A stretch of DNA of 64,000 bases from Planctobacterium marinum (GTDB lineage Bacteria; Pseudomonadota; Gammaproteobacteria; Enterobacterales; Alteromonadaceae), in assembly GCF_020687805.1 (NCBI RefSeq), contig NZ_JAJEWQ010000006.1, positions 183,750 through 247,749 of the forward strand. The letters run 5' to 3'. The position numbers and the translations under genes are program-made. Below the pieces are notes generated by a model. The model saw nothing but the letters and a program-made list of their open reading frames with translations, had not been told where the DNA came from and made no database searches. Shown one piece after another: positions 19,094-29,004 of this stretch (position 1 is the stretch's first letter; the number at the start of each line of letters is the position of its first letter).

Positions 19094-19243
19094 ATGTCAA
19101 AAAAGAAAGCGCATTTACCCGCTAAAATATGTCCGATTTGCGAGAGGCCTTTTGTCTGGCGAAAAAAATGGCAAGCATGTTGGGATGATGTCAGATATTG
19201 TTCAAAACGGTGTTCAGGAGCGCGACACTCGCTAAAGCGGTAA
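19094..19243 (+). CDS. DUF2256 small cysteine-rich protein
   Basis: A 49-residue protein beginning [20 protein letters not shown] and ending [14 protein letters not shown]. It matches the DUF2256 pattern CPxCxRPFxWRKKW...W..VxYCSxRC, with four Cys in two CxxC/CxxxC pairs that probably bind a metal. The ATG is three bases after the iron-sulfur photolyase stop. Members of this family are commonly found next to photolyase-related genes, but their role is unknown. It may help cofactor loading or protein-DNA contacts, by inference only. Confidence 0.85.
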   Translation: MSKKKAHLPAKICPICERPFVWRKKWQACWDDVRYCSKRCSGARHSLKR

Positions 19244-19365
19244 ACGCTGACATGTTCGTTTTGAATAATAATGCTAGTATTCCCACCGGGGTCTGTTGAG
19301 CTTTGCAGTTCACGCTTTGTTCTTAACAGATCCTAATATCACACGTAGTAATAAAAGGAATTGCC

Positions 19366-20904
19366 ATGAGTCGTAGAAATCAGCAAATTGTGGATAGTGA
19401 AGTGTCATTCTCTGCCAGTGAAGAACTAGTGTCTACTACCGATTTGCGTGGGGTTATCACCTATGCAAATGAGGTGTTTTGCCGTGTTGCGGGATATGAG
19501 CAGGCCGAGTTGGTGGGGAAAAATCACAATGTTGTACGCCATCCGGATATGCCGAAAATGGCATTTGCTGATCTGTGGGGCAAACTAAAAGACGGAGAGG
19601 CGTGGCGTGGCGCGGTGAAAAATCGCTGCAAAGATGGCCGCTATTATTGGGTAGACGCCTTTGTTACCCCAATCTTTGAAAACGGACAAAAAGTGGGTTA
19701 TCAGTCCGTTCGCAGAAAACTAAATCCAGAATATCGTCACCGTGCAGAGCAGCTCTATAAAAAGATCAATACCGGAAGTTCCGGGCCTAACCTGGTGCAA
19801 AAGCTCGCGGCACTCAGGCTGCCGGGGTTTATTGTGCTTTCTATACTGCTGTTGTGGTTGGGCAGCTCCTACTTTTGGGTAACATTGTTAATTCCTGTTT
19901 TAGCGTTGTCTTTGTTTTATCCTGAAATGATTGCTCAGGGGCAATTCAACAAAGGGTTAGCGCAGGAATATGACAGTGTATCCAGGCTGGTTTATACCGA
20001 TGCCGGGCAAAATAGCGAAGCCCTGTTTCATATCGGTTTTCTCAAAGCAAAAGTCAGAACGATTTTAGGACGCGTGATTGACAGTACACATTCTCTGGAT
20101 GATGGCGCAAAAACGTTGATGACTGCCGCTCACGCTGCTAAAGAAGGCGTTGAAAAAGAGACGCATGAACTACATCAGGTGTCTACGGCGGTAGAAGAAA
20201 TGGTGGCAACCATCAGTGAAGTTGCACAAAATACCGTTGAAACCCGAACACGGGTGGAATCGGCGCATGACTTTTGCCAGCAGGCCACAGATGCCATGAA
20301 TCACACCATGAAAGAAGTTTCTTCGCTTGCAGATGAGGTGGCGAAATCGGCCAGCTCTGCAGGAGAGCTGGCGCAGGAAGCAGAAAAAATAGGGGGGGTG
20401 ATGAAGGAAATTCAGGGCATTGCTGATCAAACCAATTTACTGGCACTGAATGCCGCGATTGAAGCCGCCAGAGCCGGAGAGCATGGCCGGGGGTTTTCGG
20501 TGGTTGCCGATGAAGTTCGGGCCCTTTCCAGCCGAACCCACAGTGCAACCGAACAGATCCAGACATCAATTTCTGAAATTCAAAATACACTGTTGAACTG
20601 GGCTACGACCATGGAAACGGGTAAACAGGCGGCCGACTCTTGTGTGGCCGAAACCAGGCAAACTCAGGAAATCGTCTTTAAAGTTTATGATGCTATTACC
20701 GCGATTTCCGATCTGGCGATACAAATTTCCACTGCGGCAGAGCAGCAAAGCAGCGTTTCGCAGGAAATCAGTCGCAATATCGTGAATATCAACGAGGCAT
20801 CAATGCAAAATCTGGAACAGGCTGAGCTGGTGGAAGTGGAGTCGCGTGCGCTGGATGAGCGGGCCAAAAAGCTGGCCAGTCTCGGATTGTCTTTTGGCGA
20901 GTAG
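19366..20904 (+). CDS. methyl-accepting chemotaxis protein with N-terminal PAS domain (Aer-like)
   Basis: A 512-residue chemoreceptor. A cytoplasmic PAS domain (residues about 20-125; [29 protein letters not shown]) could bind FAD or another small cofactor. Two adjacent membrane segments around 148-190 form a hairpin without a periplasmic loop. A HAMP-less linker and a long signalling coiled coil follow, with the conserved hairpin tip [20 protein letters not shown]. The arrangement matches Aer-type energy/redox receptors. The start has AAGGA six bases upstream. It is monocistronic by spacing, and no che genes are nearby. Confidence 0.93.
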   Translation: MSRRNQQIVDSEVSFSASEELVSTTDLRGVITYANEVFCRVAGYEQAELVGKNHNVVRHPDMPKMAFADLWGKLKDGEAWRGAVKNRCKDGRYYWVDAFVTPIFENGQKVGYQSVRRKLNPEYRHRAEQLYKKINTGSSGPNLVQKLAALRLPGFIVLSILLLWLGSSYFWVTLLIPVLALSLFYPEMIAQGQFNKGLAQEYDSVSRLVYTDAGQNSEALFHIGFLKAKVRTILGRVIDSTHSLDDGAKTLMTAAHAAKEGVEKETHELHQVSTAVEEMVATISEVAQNTVETRTRVESAHDFCQQATDAMNHTMKEVSSLADEVAKSASSAGELAQEAEKIGGVMKEIQGIADQTNLLALNAAIEAARAGEHGRGFSVVADEVRALSSRTHSATEQIQTSISEIQNTLLNWATTMETGKQAADSCVAETRQTQEIVFKVYDAITAISDLAIQISTAAEQQSSVSQEISRNIVNINEASMQNLEQAELVEVESRALDERAKKLASLGLSFGE

Positions 20905-21100
20905 CTGAGCGTCGTGCTGAGTTTGGAGCATGGAATTACTGTAGAATGCGCAATCTGCTTTGCACTTTTCACGGAAGTTAAGCTAATTTTCGGGTGAATA
21001 GCGCAAATTTTGTCGTACAGCTAAATCGCTACTTGTTAATCAACGGTGCAGGTGCCAAAGTTTAGGCAATAACATTTGCCTGACGATTTTGGAACCGCCC

Positions 21101-24100
21101 ATGGCTGCGAAAATTAAACTACCTCGCTACTCATTCACCCTGTTATTTGGCGCTTTGTTAAGTTGCAGTGCGGTCTATGCCTCGACTGACTATGATTATG
21201 ATGGCGACGGGCTGGCTGATATCTCTGTCAGAAGAGCTTCAAACTACTACTGGTATATCCAAAATAGTGGTGATAACAACTTTAATTCTGATGCTCAGGA
21301 TGGCATTCAACGCATTCAGTTTGGCAAACAGGCGACAGACATTCCGGTTGCCGCTGATTATGACGGAGATGGCATTACCGATATTGCGGTAAGACGACCT
21401 TCAACCTTTACCTGGTATGTCAAAAACTCCTCTGGCGGCAATTATAACTCCTCGCTTGAGGATGGTATTCAGCGGGTGGTGTTTGGCAAACAGGCCACGG
21501 ATATTCCGGTGCCTGCCGATTATGATGGTGACAACATAGCTGATTTTGCCGTGCGTCGTGCCTCAACCTACACCTGGTATATTCTTAATTCCAGCGGCAG
21601 CAATTTTAATTCAGACAACCAGGATGGTATCCAGCGTATTGTTTTTGGCAAACATGAAGACGATATTCCGGTCAAAGGGGATTTTAATGGCGATGGTGTT
21701 GACGATATAGCAGTACGCCGCGCATCAAATTATACCTGGTACATCCGCAACTCTGATGGCAGCAATTACAATTCGGATGTTGGTGATGGTATTCAGCGGG
21801 TGGTGTTTGGCAAAGACAGCAATGACATTCCTGTGCCGGCTGATTATGACGGTGATGGCATCACTGATATTGCAGTCAGACGGCCAGCGACATTCACCTG
21901 GTATATTCTGCAATCTTCAAATGGTGAAATTCAACGTATTGTCTTTGGTAAAAATGAAGATGATATACCGGTACCTGCGGATTACGACGGTGACGGCAAA
22001 GCTGATATTGCGGTAAGGCGAGACACAAATCAGTACTTCTACATTCGCAACAGTTCGGACGGTGAAACCCAACGCATCAATTTTGGTAAACAATCGGACG
22101 ACATACCCACTAATGCACCGGTTACGGAGATCACTGATAAGTTAAACAGGATTAACGATACCGGTACTGACAGCAACACCGCTCCGGTTGCGAATGCCGG
22201 CGCTGATCAAACTGTGACGGTAGGGGATACTGTGCAGTTAAATGGCACCGCCAGCTCCGATGCGGACAATGATAGCCTGACTTACAGCTGGGCTGTGGCT
22301 ACAGCACCTGATGGCAGTGTGGCATCGCTATCTGACAGTGCGGCCGCGACGCCGATGTTTTCCCCTGATGTTGCCGGTGAGTACGTTTTTACACTGACTG
22401 TCCATGATGGCGCCCTCAGCAGTAGTAGCGATTCTGTTACTGTTATTGCGACTGCGATTAATACACCGCCTGTCGCTAATGCGGGCTCAGATCAAACTGT
22501 TACCGTTGGGGATACGGTACAATTGGATGGCTCCGGAACAGTTGATGCCGATGGCGATAGCGTTAGTTACCTATGGTCAATAACCTCAATTCCGGAAAAC
22601 AGTCAGGCCAGCTTGTCAGATGCAGGCAGTCTTTCGCCGACGTTTATCGCTGATATCGAAGGCGAATACCAGGTCGTTTTGATGGTTAGTGATGGTAATA
22701 ATGGCAGTAGTCAGGACAGCGTTACCATTACCGCGGAGGGTGCCGTTACCGACACTGGCCCGGACTTTTACACACCTGCCCCTATTGTAGACATTCTGGA
22801 CAATGATCGCGCGGTAGAGTGGGTGGCTATCAGTGAGGAAGCCTCAGATCTAATGCGTTTTACCTTTGGACCGGCGAGCAGCGATGATGTTTTCGTTGTC
22901 AGTGATGACAATAATACAGTCAGTTCTGCGCTCAGTGTAACTTCTTCGTTGGCATCCAATAGCAGTAGCACTGATGACCTGTTGCTCAGAGCAATGTTTA
23001 AGTTGATTGCTGAGGACAACGATGCGTTTCGCATTGTGTCTACTAAACACAGCAACTTTGTTTTGGACAAAGCGGATGATTCCGATGCCGTGATATTACG
23101 AGATTATCGCAGTGGTAGTCGGGACGATGCTACGGCGGGTTATCTGGCTTTTAGTGTGACAGGCGCATCGCCTCTGACGTTACAGGCAGTTGCCCGTTAT
23201 TACTATGACAGTGAATCCGCGGGATTTGTGTCTGATGCTGATTGGACGGAACAATATCTGGTTTATCAAAATGCGAGTTTGCAGTTAAGTGCTGACACCG
23301 GCAGTGAGTTTTATCTCTATGAACCGCCGCTGGATTTTGCGATTCCCTTTGATTTTAATCCGGAGCAAATCGCCCGCGTGAGTAATGACGAGTTGACGCC
23401 AATCACCAAAGACGGTGATCTCAGTGATTTGGAACGACAAATCAGTACGGAATACGCGGCTCAGGTGGCAACGGCAGGTGTTGATGATGAAACCGCGGCC
23501 GCTGCAGAGACGATGTTAAATAGTATTCAGGCAACACTGGAGTCCGAAGGCGCCAATATGCGATATGCCGCTGAGTTCTACCTGACTACCAGGACAGGCA
23601 TGTTAAGCCGCCTTTATGAATCATCAGATTCAACAGATGGCCAGTTGGGACAAAATACGATTCCTTACGTGTATTTTACTAACGAAATGGATGACGATGG
23701 TAACCATCATCCCTTTATGGTGATTGCCAGCTACGGGTTACCGGATAGCCTGACCTTATTATGGGATGTACCAAAACCGCCAGGGGGAGGGGATGGTGCT
23801 ACCTACGAAGAGCAGCAGGTGACTCGCAGCATTCACAAAGAACTGTTTTTAATCAAGGTACCAATTCGCGATTACGGTGAAGTGGACAGTCTCACCGAAA
23901 ACAATATGGAAAATGACCTGGCCAGTGATGTAGGTTCAGCGCTGCTAAATCATCACACTTATGCCTCTGTGTCATCAACCGGTGTTGCCATTGATGGCGT
24001 GTTGATCTATCCCTCTTACAACAACAGCTTGCATGTTTCCCAAAATGAGGCTGAGTTATCTGCTCACGGTATGCACTCTGGCCGGGGACTGGGCGCTCAT

Positions 24101-24487
24101 TACCATGCCGATGCGTTTAGTGCCTATGCCAAAGGACTAAACATGTACAACATCGAAGACTACGATGGACGTCGCCATCCGCCTATTATTTCATTGGGGT
24201 TTGACGGTATCGCGGGCTATGGTATTTATCTGGAAGGCGACACCAGCAGCGACGGGGTTGATGTACCACTGGATGATTTTGGTGGTCACGAGCATGGTGA
24301 CTATGGTTATCACTATCACTCCTATGCGATTGATGCGGTGAGTGACAAAGAGCAGGTTTCTTACAAAGCCCACCAGTTGCCGCCTTTTGGTGCCTGGTCA
24401 GGACGTATCAATGACATACCTGATTTTTGGGATGGTACAGCCCCCAATGTTATTGGCGGGCGCAGTAAATGGTTGGGCAATGAGTAA
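21101..24487 (+). CDS. exported mosaic protein: six FG-GAP/VCBS-like repeats, two PKD domains, C-terminal YHYH domain
   Basis: A 1128-residue exported protein. A signal peptide (to about AVYAS) is followed by six repeats of about 45-55 residues (21185-22110) with consensus DYDGDGxxDIAVRR...WYIxNS...IQRxxFGKQ..DIPV; the DxDGDG loops bind calcium in related proteins. Two PKD-type domains follow (TAPVANAGADQTVTVGDTV and a close copy). A middle region has no recognizable fold. The C-terminal YHYH domain has GAHYHADAFSAY and GGHEHGDYGYHYHSYAI, probably a metal-binding site. The ATG at 21101 is preferred over a TTG 12 bases earlier. Function unknown; cell-surface or secreted location is inferred. 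Confidence 0.85.
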   Translation: MAAKIKLPRYSFTLLFGALLSCSAVYASTDYDYDGDGLADISVRRASNYYWYIQNSGDNNFNSDAQDGIQRIQFGKQATDIPVAADYDGDGITDIAVRRPSTFTWYVKNSSGGNYNSSLEDGIQRVVFGKQATDIPVPADYDGDNIADFAVRRASTYTWYILNSSGSNFNSDNQDGIQRIVFGKHEDDIPVKGDFNGDGVDDIAVRRASNYTWYIRNSDGSNYNSDVGDGIQRVVFGKDSNDIPVPADYDGDGITDIAVRRPATFTWYILQSSNGEIQRIVFGKNEDDIPVPADYDGDGKADIAVRRDTNQYFYIRNSSDGETQRINFGKQSDDIPTNAPVTEITDKLNRINDTGTDSNTAPVANAGADQTVTVGDTVQLNGTASSDADNDSLTYSWAVATAPDGSVASLSDSAAATPMFSPDVAGEYVFTLTVHDGALSSSSDSVTVIATAINTPPVANAGSDQTVTVGDTVQLDGSGTVDADGDSVSYLWSITSIPENSQASLSDAGSLSPTFIADIEGEYQVVLMVSDGNNGSSQDSVTITAEGAVTDTGPDFYTPAPIVDILDNDRAVEWVAISEEASDLMRFTFGPASSDDVFVVSDDNNTVSSALSVTSSLASNSSSTDDLLLRAMFKLIAEDNDAFRIVSTKHSNFVLDKADDSDAVILRDYRSGSRDDATAGYLAFSVTGASPLTLQAVARYYYDSESAGFVSDADWTEQYLVYQNASLQLSADTGSEFYLYEPPLDFAIPFDFNPEQIARVSNDELTPITKDGDLSDLERQISTEYAAQVATAGVDDETAAAAETMLNSIQATLESEGANMRYAAEFYLTTRTGMLSRLYESSDSTDGQLGQNTIPYVYFTNEMDDDGNHHPFMVIASYGLPDSLTLLWDVPKPPGGGDGATYEEQQVTRSIHKELFLIKVPIRDYGEVDSLTENNMENDLASDVGSALLNHHTYASVSSTGVAIDGVLIYPSYNNSLHVSQNEAELSAHGMHSGRGLGAHYHADAFSAYAKGLNMYNIEDYDGRRHPPIISLGFDGIAGYGIYLEGDTSSDGVDVPLDDFGGHEHGDYGYHYHSYAIDAVSDKEQVSYKAHQLPPFGAWSGRINDIPDFWDGTAPNVIGGRSKWLGNE

Positions 24488-24582
24488 CGTTCCCAGAAAA
24501 TCAGCAAAAAATCAGAAGAAGGTCAGTTTTATGTGACGTGGATAGGGTAGCTTGTTCTCACTTTAATAGCTGAGGATTTGTG

Positions 24583-25710
24583 ATGGTTAAGTATGTTCAG
24601 GCTGCCTTTTTATGTGGTCTTTTTTGGGGGATTGTGCTGACTTCGAGCCGAAGTTATGCTGACCCTGTGGTCACCCTTGGAGAGCCACATTCGATTGATT
24701 CTGCCTTGCTCAACAAGAAGATCCCTTTATCCGTGCATTTACCTGAAAACTATCACAGTGCGCAACAGTCTTATCCGGTGCTGGTGATGATGGGGTCTGA
24801 TTATCGGACGCGGTTTGCAATGCTTGCAGCGACCCTGGATTACATGGCTGATACCCAGATCCCTGCCATGATACTTGTGGGTATTGATTTACCTGAAGGT
24901 AATCGCGTGTTACTGCCCAAAGGAGATAAAGCCGACACCACGATTCCGGACAGCTATATTGCTTTTATGGAAAGTGAGTTGCTGCCTTATATCAATCAAA
25001 GCTTCCGTAGCGCACCGTTTCGCACACTATTTGGTGCCTCAAATAGTGGCTTTTTTAGCCTGTATACCTTGCTGCAAAAACCGGCATTATTTAACAGTTT
25101 TTTTGCCAGCAGCCCCAGTGTTGGGGCCGCCCCTGAGCTACTCACGCAACGGTTAAATGACGGACCGCTTAAGGCTTTTTCTGAAACGCGCTGGTTGCAC
25201 ATTGTGTACAGCGATGACGATTTTGACAATGTGACTCAGTTTGTGCCTGAATTCACCGAAAAGTTAATCCGCCAGAAACCGGCGCAGCTGAACTGGAAGG
25301 CGGACGTCATGGCAAATCAGGGGCACGTACCAGCGACAGACTTTACCACTTTTTTACTGCACTTGTATCCGGATTACAATCCAGCTGAAAATCTGGATAA
25401 TCTGACACAAATCCAACATCACTTCGCTAAACTCTCTACCCGATATGGTTATAAGATGCTTCCACCGCTGGCTATGCTATTCGATGCGGGGGTTGAGCTG
25501 GGGAGGAGTGAAAATTTAAGTGAAGCCGAAAAGTTGTTTCAGCACGCTTTGCAACTCTACCCCGAAAATAAGAAGGCTTATGTGGGGATGGGCTGGTTGC
25601 TCCGGGAGCAAGGCGAAACTACAAATGCCAGGGAGATGTTTGAAAAAGCACTGCAGATAGCGCCGGATTACTCGTTGGCCAAACGGTTATTGCAAAGTTT
25701 GCAGGAGTGA
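24583..25710 (+). CDS. exported esterase (PF00756-type alpha/beta hydrolase) with TPR-like C-terminus
   Basis: A 375-residue hydrolase with a signal peptide (to about SRSYA|DPV). The first about 260 residues are an IroE/Fes-like putative esterase: VHLPENYHSAQQSYPVLVMM, nucleophile elbow in FGASNSGFFSLY, acid in the YSDDDFDN region and His in NQGHVPA. The C-terminal about 80 residues form two TPR-like helical repeats (AEKLFQHALQLYPENKKAY and AREMFEKALQIAPDYSLA). GAGGA lies six bases before the ATG. It is 95 bases after the YHYH gene and may be co-transcribed with it. Substrate unknown. Confidence 0.83.
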   Translation: MVKYVQAAFLCGLFWGIVLTSSRSYADPVVTLGEPHSIDSALLNKKIPLSVHLPENYHSAQQSYPVLVMMGSDYRTRFAMLAATLDYMADTQIPAMILVGIDLPEGNRVLLPKGDKADTTIPDSYIAFMESELLPYINQSFRSAPFRTLFGASNSGFFSLYTLLQKPALFNSFFASSPSVGAAPELLTQRLNDGPLKAFSETRWLHIVYSDDDFDNVTQFVPEFTEKLIRQKPAQLNWKADVMANQGHVPATDFTTFLLHLYPDYNPAENLDNLTQIQHHFAKLSTRYGYKMLPPLAMLFDAGVELGRSENLSEAEKLFQHALQLYPENKKAYVGMGWLLREQGETTNAREMFEKALQIAPDYSLAKRLLQSLQE

Positions 25711-25729
25711 TACCCTTATTGCAGGTAAA

Positions 25730-25755
25730 GCGGCAACCTAAGTATGGGTTGCCGC
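25730..25755. terminator. hairpin between convergent genes
   Basis: GCGGCAACC and GGTTGCCGC form a perfect 9-bp GC-rich stem with an 8-base loop. It sits between the stops of the esterase-TPR gene and the S9 peptidase gene, where it could end transcription both ways. There is no U-tract. Confidence 0.55.
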
Positions 25756-25786
25756 CCAAAGATTGGTTCAACCAGATTACAAGCCG

Positions 25787-27889
25787 TTACGGGGCTTCTT
25801 GTTTCTCGTCACCGTCTTTGTACTTGTCAAACCAGGCCAGAATATAGCCAATTTTTCGTGCCAGGTTAGAGGGTTTAACCGCAATTCCGTGATAGGCCCC
25901 CTGAATACGCACCAGGGAACTTTCTACACCTTCCAGCCGCAGCGCACCGTAATATTGCTCGCTTTCACTCATTGGTGTGCGCACGTCCAGTTCACCGGTT
26001 AATACCATAGTAGGAGTGGTAACATTGCCCACCAGTGACAATGGTGAACGGTTCCAATATTGCTGGTAGTCATTCCAGGGACGATCGGTAAACCAATAGC
26101 GGGTCATAAAGGTGTAGATGTCGGAGGTACCTATCATACTGGTCCAGTTGATCACCGGCTTTGCTACCACCGCCGCTTTAAATCGATTTGTATTGCCGAT
26201 AATCCAGGCGGTCAATACACCACCACCGGAACCACCAGTAACAAAGAGCTTATCTTCATCTATATAGCCTTTGGCGATGGTGGCATCCACCATGTCCATC
26301 AAATCATTGTAATCTTCTGATGGATAGTTTTTATCAATCAGGTTAGCAAATTCACTGCCTTGTGACGTGGAGCCTCTGGGGTTGCCATACAGCACCACAT
26401 AGCCGGCAGCCGCGAACATCTGAGCTTCAGTAGAAAATTCCGGGCCATAAGCGGTGTGTGGTCCGCCGTGAATTTCCAGTATCAGGGGGTATTTTTTGCT
26501 GGCGTCAAAATCCGGTGGTGTGACTATCCAGGCTTGTAATTCCCGCTCGTCAACACTGCTCTTAAGGGTTAATGCTTCCGGCTTGTTTAAGGTTTTGTGA
26601 TCGAACAGATCACCGTTCAAATCGGTTAGGGTAGTCAATGCGCCTTTTCGATTCATCGCCACCAGATCGGCCGGCCGGTCACCGGTAGACTGGGTATAAA
26701 TTACATCTCCATTGTCGGTTACCGCATAGTCGCCCGAGGTATAGGGGCGGCCAATACTTTGCCCTCCCAGCGCGTCAGTTTTTACAGTGATCTCGCCATC
26801 CAGCGCCACATAGGCTACGTGTTTTTTACCCTTATTGTCGTAGCTGAAATAGAGCCCTTTACTATCCTGTGCCCATTGTACATCAGACACAGACCTGTCC
26901 AGCTTAGGAGTGAGTTGCCTGATATCGCCACCTTGGGGATTCATTACATACAGTTCGTTTATTTGACTGGATTTGCCATTGTCTTCAAACCCGGTAAACG
27001 CCAGTTTTTTACCATCAGGGCTGATGGCCGGATTACTTTCCGGTCCGGTGCCATCGGTGAGTTTAGTGGTTTTTCCGGAACGGATTTCTACGGCGATAAG
27101 GTCACTGTTGAAAATATCAAAATCGGCATCTTCCCGGGTGTTGGCCGATACGATGATGTGTGTGCTGTCGTGAGTCCAGGCGAGTGTACCGGCGTAATCA
27201 TGTTGACCAAAGGTGATCTGGCGCGGCGTACCGCCCAATGCAGGTACAACGTAAAGGTGGGTATTGCCAGGTCGATTCATTCCTGCACCATCGCGTTGAA
27301 ACAGGGTTTGATCTATGTATTGCGCTTCATCAGCCCAGTTGGCACCTTCTGGCTTGAAACCAATATTAAATACGGACTTAGGTTTGTCCGGTGTAAACAT
27401 TGAGAATGCCAGCATTTTGCCATCCGGTGAAAAGCGCAATCCACCTGGACTCATTTGTACATCGGTGACTCTCGCAGTGTTGCCCGTGGCCAGATCCCGC
27501 AGGTAAATCTGGATTTTGCCTTCCTTACTGGAAAGGTAGGCAAGTTTCGATTTATCTGGTGATACAACAGCACCAAAGTGATTCTTACTGTCAGATAATA
27601 GTGGTAAATGTTGGCTACCATCTAATGCCACCGTCCATAGATTTCTGCGCAGGGTATCATTCATGATATCCATGCTTCGACGTTCATACAGGACCTGCTT
27701 GCCACCCGGCATTACAACCGGATTAGCTGCATATTCCAGGTGAAACAGATCCTGGTATTCGATGGTCGTGGGCATCGCTGCGCTGGCTTCGTCGGATTGT
27801 GCAATAACAGACCCGCTTAGCAGAACGGTGCTCATGAGTGCGAGATGGCACTTTCTTAAAGAAAACAAAATCTTAGGTGTATACTTCAT
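25787..27889 (-). CDS. S9 family prolyl oligopeptidase-like peptidase, exported
   Basis: A 700-residue serine peptidase, probably periplasmic: signal peptide to about SGSVIA|QSD. The N-terminal beta-propeller has WD40/TolB-like repeats (SPDKSKLAYLSSKEGKI, NPAISPDGKKLAFTGF). The C-terminal alpha/beta hydrolase domain has the nucleophile Ser554 in GGSGGG, the aspartate in GELDVRTP and the histidine in QGAYHGI, a complete catalytic triad. This is the acylaminoacyl-peptidase/DPP branch (S9C-like). It would trim oligopeptides in the periplasm. It stands alone, 144 bases downstream of the parA gene on the same strand. Confidence 0.93.
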   Translation of the reverse strand: MKYTPKILFSLRKCHLALMSTVLLSGSVIAQSDEASAAMPTTIEYQDLFHLEYAANPVVMPGGKQVLYERRSMDIMNDTLRRNLWTVALDGSQHLPLLSDSKNHFGAVVSPDKSKLAYLSSKEGKIQIYLRDLATGNTARVTDVQMSPGGLRFSPDGKMLAFSMFTPDKPKSVFNIGFKPEGANWADEAQYIDQTLFQRDGAGMNRPGNTHLYVVPALGGTPRQITFGQHDYAGTLAWTHDSTHIIVSANTREDADFDIFNSDLIAVEIRSGKTTKLTDGTGPESNPAISPDGKKLAFTGFEDNGKSSQINELYVMNPQGGDIRQLTPKLDRSVSDVQWAQDSKGLYFSYDNKGKKHVAYVALDGEITVKTDALGGQSIGRPYTSGDYAVTDNGDVIYTQSTGDRPADLVAMNRKGALTTLTDLNGDLFDHKTLNKPEALTLKSSVDERELQAWIVTPPDFDASKKYPLILEIHGGPHTAYGPEFSTEAQMFAAAGYVVLYGNPRGSTSQGSEFANLIDKNYPSEDYNDLMDMVDATIAKGYIDEDKLFVTGGSGGGVLTAWIIGNTNRFKAAVVAKPVINWTSMIGTSDIYTFMTRYWFTDRPWNDYQQYWNRSPLSLVGNVTTPTMVLTGELDVRTPMSESEQYYGALRLEGVESSLVRIQGAYHGIAVKPSNLARKIGYILAWFDKYKDGDEKQEAP

Positions 27890-28033
27890 GCAATTAAACC
27901 TCTTGATGATAAAATCTCTGCAGTGTCAGAGATGTTGTCTTTTGTTTTAAATTTGTTTTTCGACATTAAAAAATATCTTGTCACCGGCAATGGCGAATGT
28001 TGAATGACAGGACGAAACAGATAACAGGCCAGG

Positions 28034-28801
28034 TTACTGAGCTTCTATGGCATCAAAAACGGCCACCACAGACTGGGTCAGTTTGTGTTTTGGTGCGTAG
28101 TGGACTAAGGGTTTTTGTACCTGATGGGATTCCCGCATTTTCACTGACTGCGCGATGTATTGGGGGATCACCGGGTAACCTTGCTCCAGCAAATCATCAA
28201 TGATTTTGCCGGGCAGTTTCGCATTAGTCATATATTGATTGGCAATGATCCCCTCGATAGTCAAATCTTCATTGTGATCTTCGGTGATCTCCGCGATTTG
28301 ATGGTGCAAACTGAGCAGCCCCTGAATCGCAAAATCGTCACAATCTATAGGGATTAGCACGGTATCTGCGCCAATTAACGCCGATAAGCTGTAAAAATTC
28401 AGAGCGGGAGGTGTATCAATAAAAATGCGATCAAATTCTTTGCTGAGTTTCTGCAGCGCTTCACGCAGTTTATAAATTTTATGGCGACTATCCAATTCGC
28501 TCTCAATGTCTGCCAGGTTAGGTGAACCAGGGATAATAAACAAATTGTCGTACTGCGTCGGCTGACAATATTCAATGGCTGGTTTTTTGCGGATATGGAA
28601 GGTGATTGTCTGGTCGAATAATTCAAAAATGCTGTCTTCTTTACTGGCATTTTCCTGTTGCAGATAGCGGCTGGCATTGCACTGAGTGTCTAAATCCAGT
28701 ATCAGGGTTTTTAGCCCTTTACTGGCGGCTATTGCAGCCAGATTTACCGTTAAACTGGATTTTCCTACGCCACCTTTTTTATTAAACAAGACTCTTATCA
28801 T
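28034..28801 (-). CDS. orphan ParA/Soj-type ATPase
   Basis: A 255-residue deviant-Walker ATPase with KKGGVGKSSLTVNLAAIA (Walker A with the signature lysine), IFIDTPPALN (Walker A') and LIPIDCDD. ParA proteins position DNA or protein cargo on the nucleoid. There is no ParB, parS cluster or plasmid gene here, so it is an orphan, possibly a cargo-positioning or regulatory ATPase. It lacks the N-terminal DNA-binding extension of type Ib plasmid ParA proteins. Its start has AGGAAATAAC before the ATG. It is divergent from the TetR gene at 29005. Confidence 0.88.
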   Translation of the reverse strand: MIRVLFNKKGGVGKSSLTVNLAAIAASKGLKTLILDLDTQCNASRYLQQENASKEDSIFELFDQTITFHIRKKPAIEYCQPTQYDNLFIIPGSPNLADIESELDSRHKIYKLREALQKLSKEFDRIFIDTPPALNFYSLSALIGADTVLIPIDCDDFAIQGLLSLHHQIAEITEDHNEDLTIEGIIANQYMTNAKLPGKIIDDLLEQGYPVIPQYIAQSVKMRESHQVQKPLVHYAPKHKLTQSVVAVFDAIEAQ

Positions 28802-28859
28802 GTTATTTCCTGTTACTCACTTTCGGTCATTGTGACGCTTGTCTAGAATTAAGCTCATT

Positions 28860-28878
28860 GATAATGATGATAATCAGC
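28860..28878. promoter_or_regulatory. Fur-box-like sequence
   Basis: GATAATGATGATAATCAGC matches 15 of 19 positions of the classical Fur consensus. It lies in the divergent gap between parA and the TetR gene. The region is AT-rich, so chance similarity is possible. Confidence 0.3.
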
Positions 28879-29004
28879 ATAGTCATGAAATAGTTGCTGA
28901 TTGTGTTTTTAGCAGGCTACTATCAAGTCTACGTAATTTACGGAACCTTAAACAAAATCGCAATGGATTCCTGATACTAATACGGCACAGCGCGAAGGAT
29001 AATC

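Noticed and set aside
26759-27403. 214-codon open frame on the + strand inside the S9 peptidase gene
   Set aside because: It is antisense to conserved propeller repeats. Its composition looks like a shadow of the real frame and it has no family signature.
28034-28801. ParA considered as evidence of an integrated plasmid or partition locus
   Set aside because: There is no ParB, no repeated centromere-like sites and no replication gene nearby.
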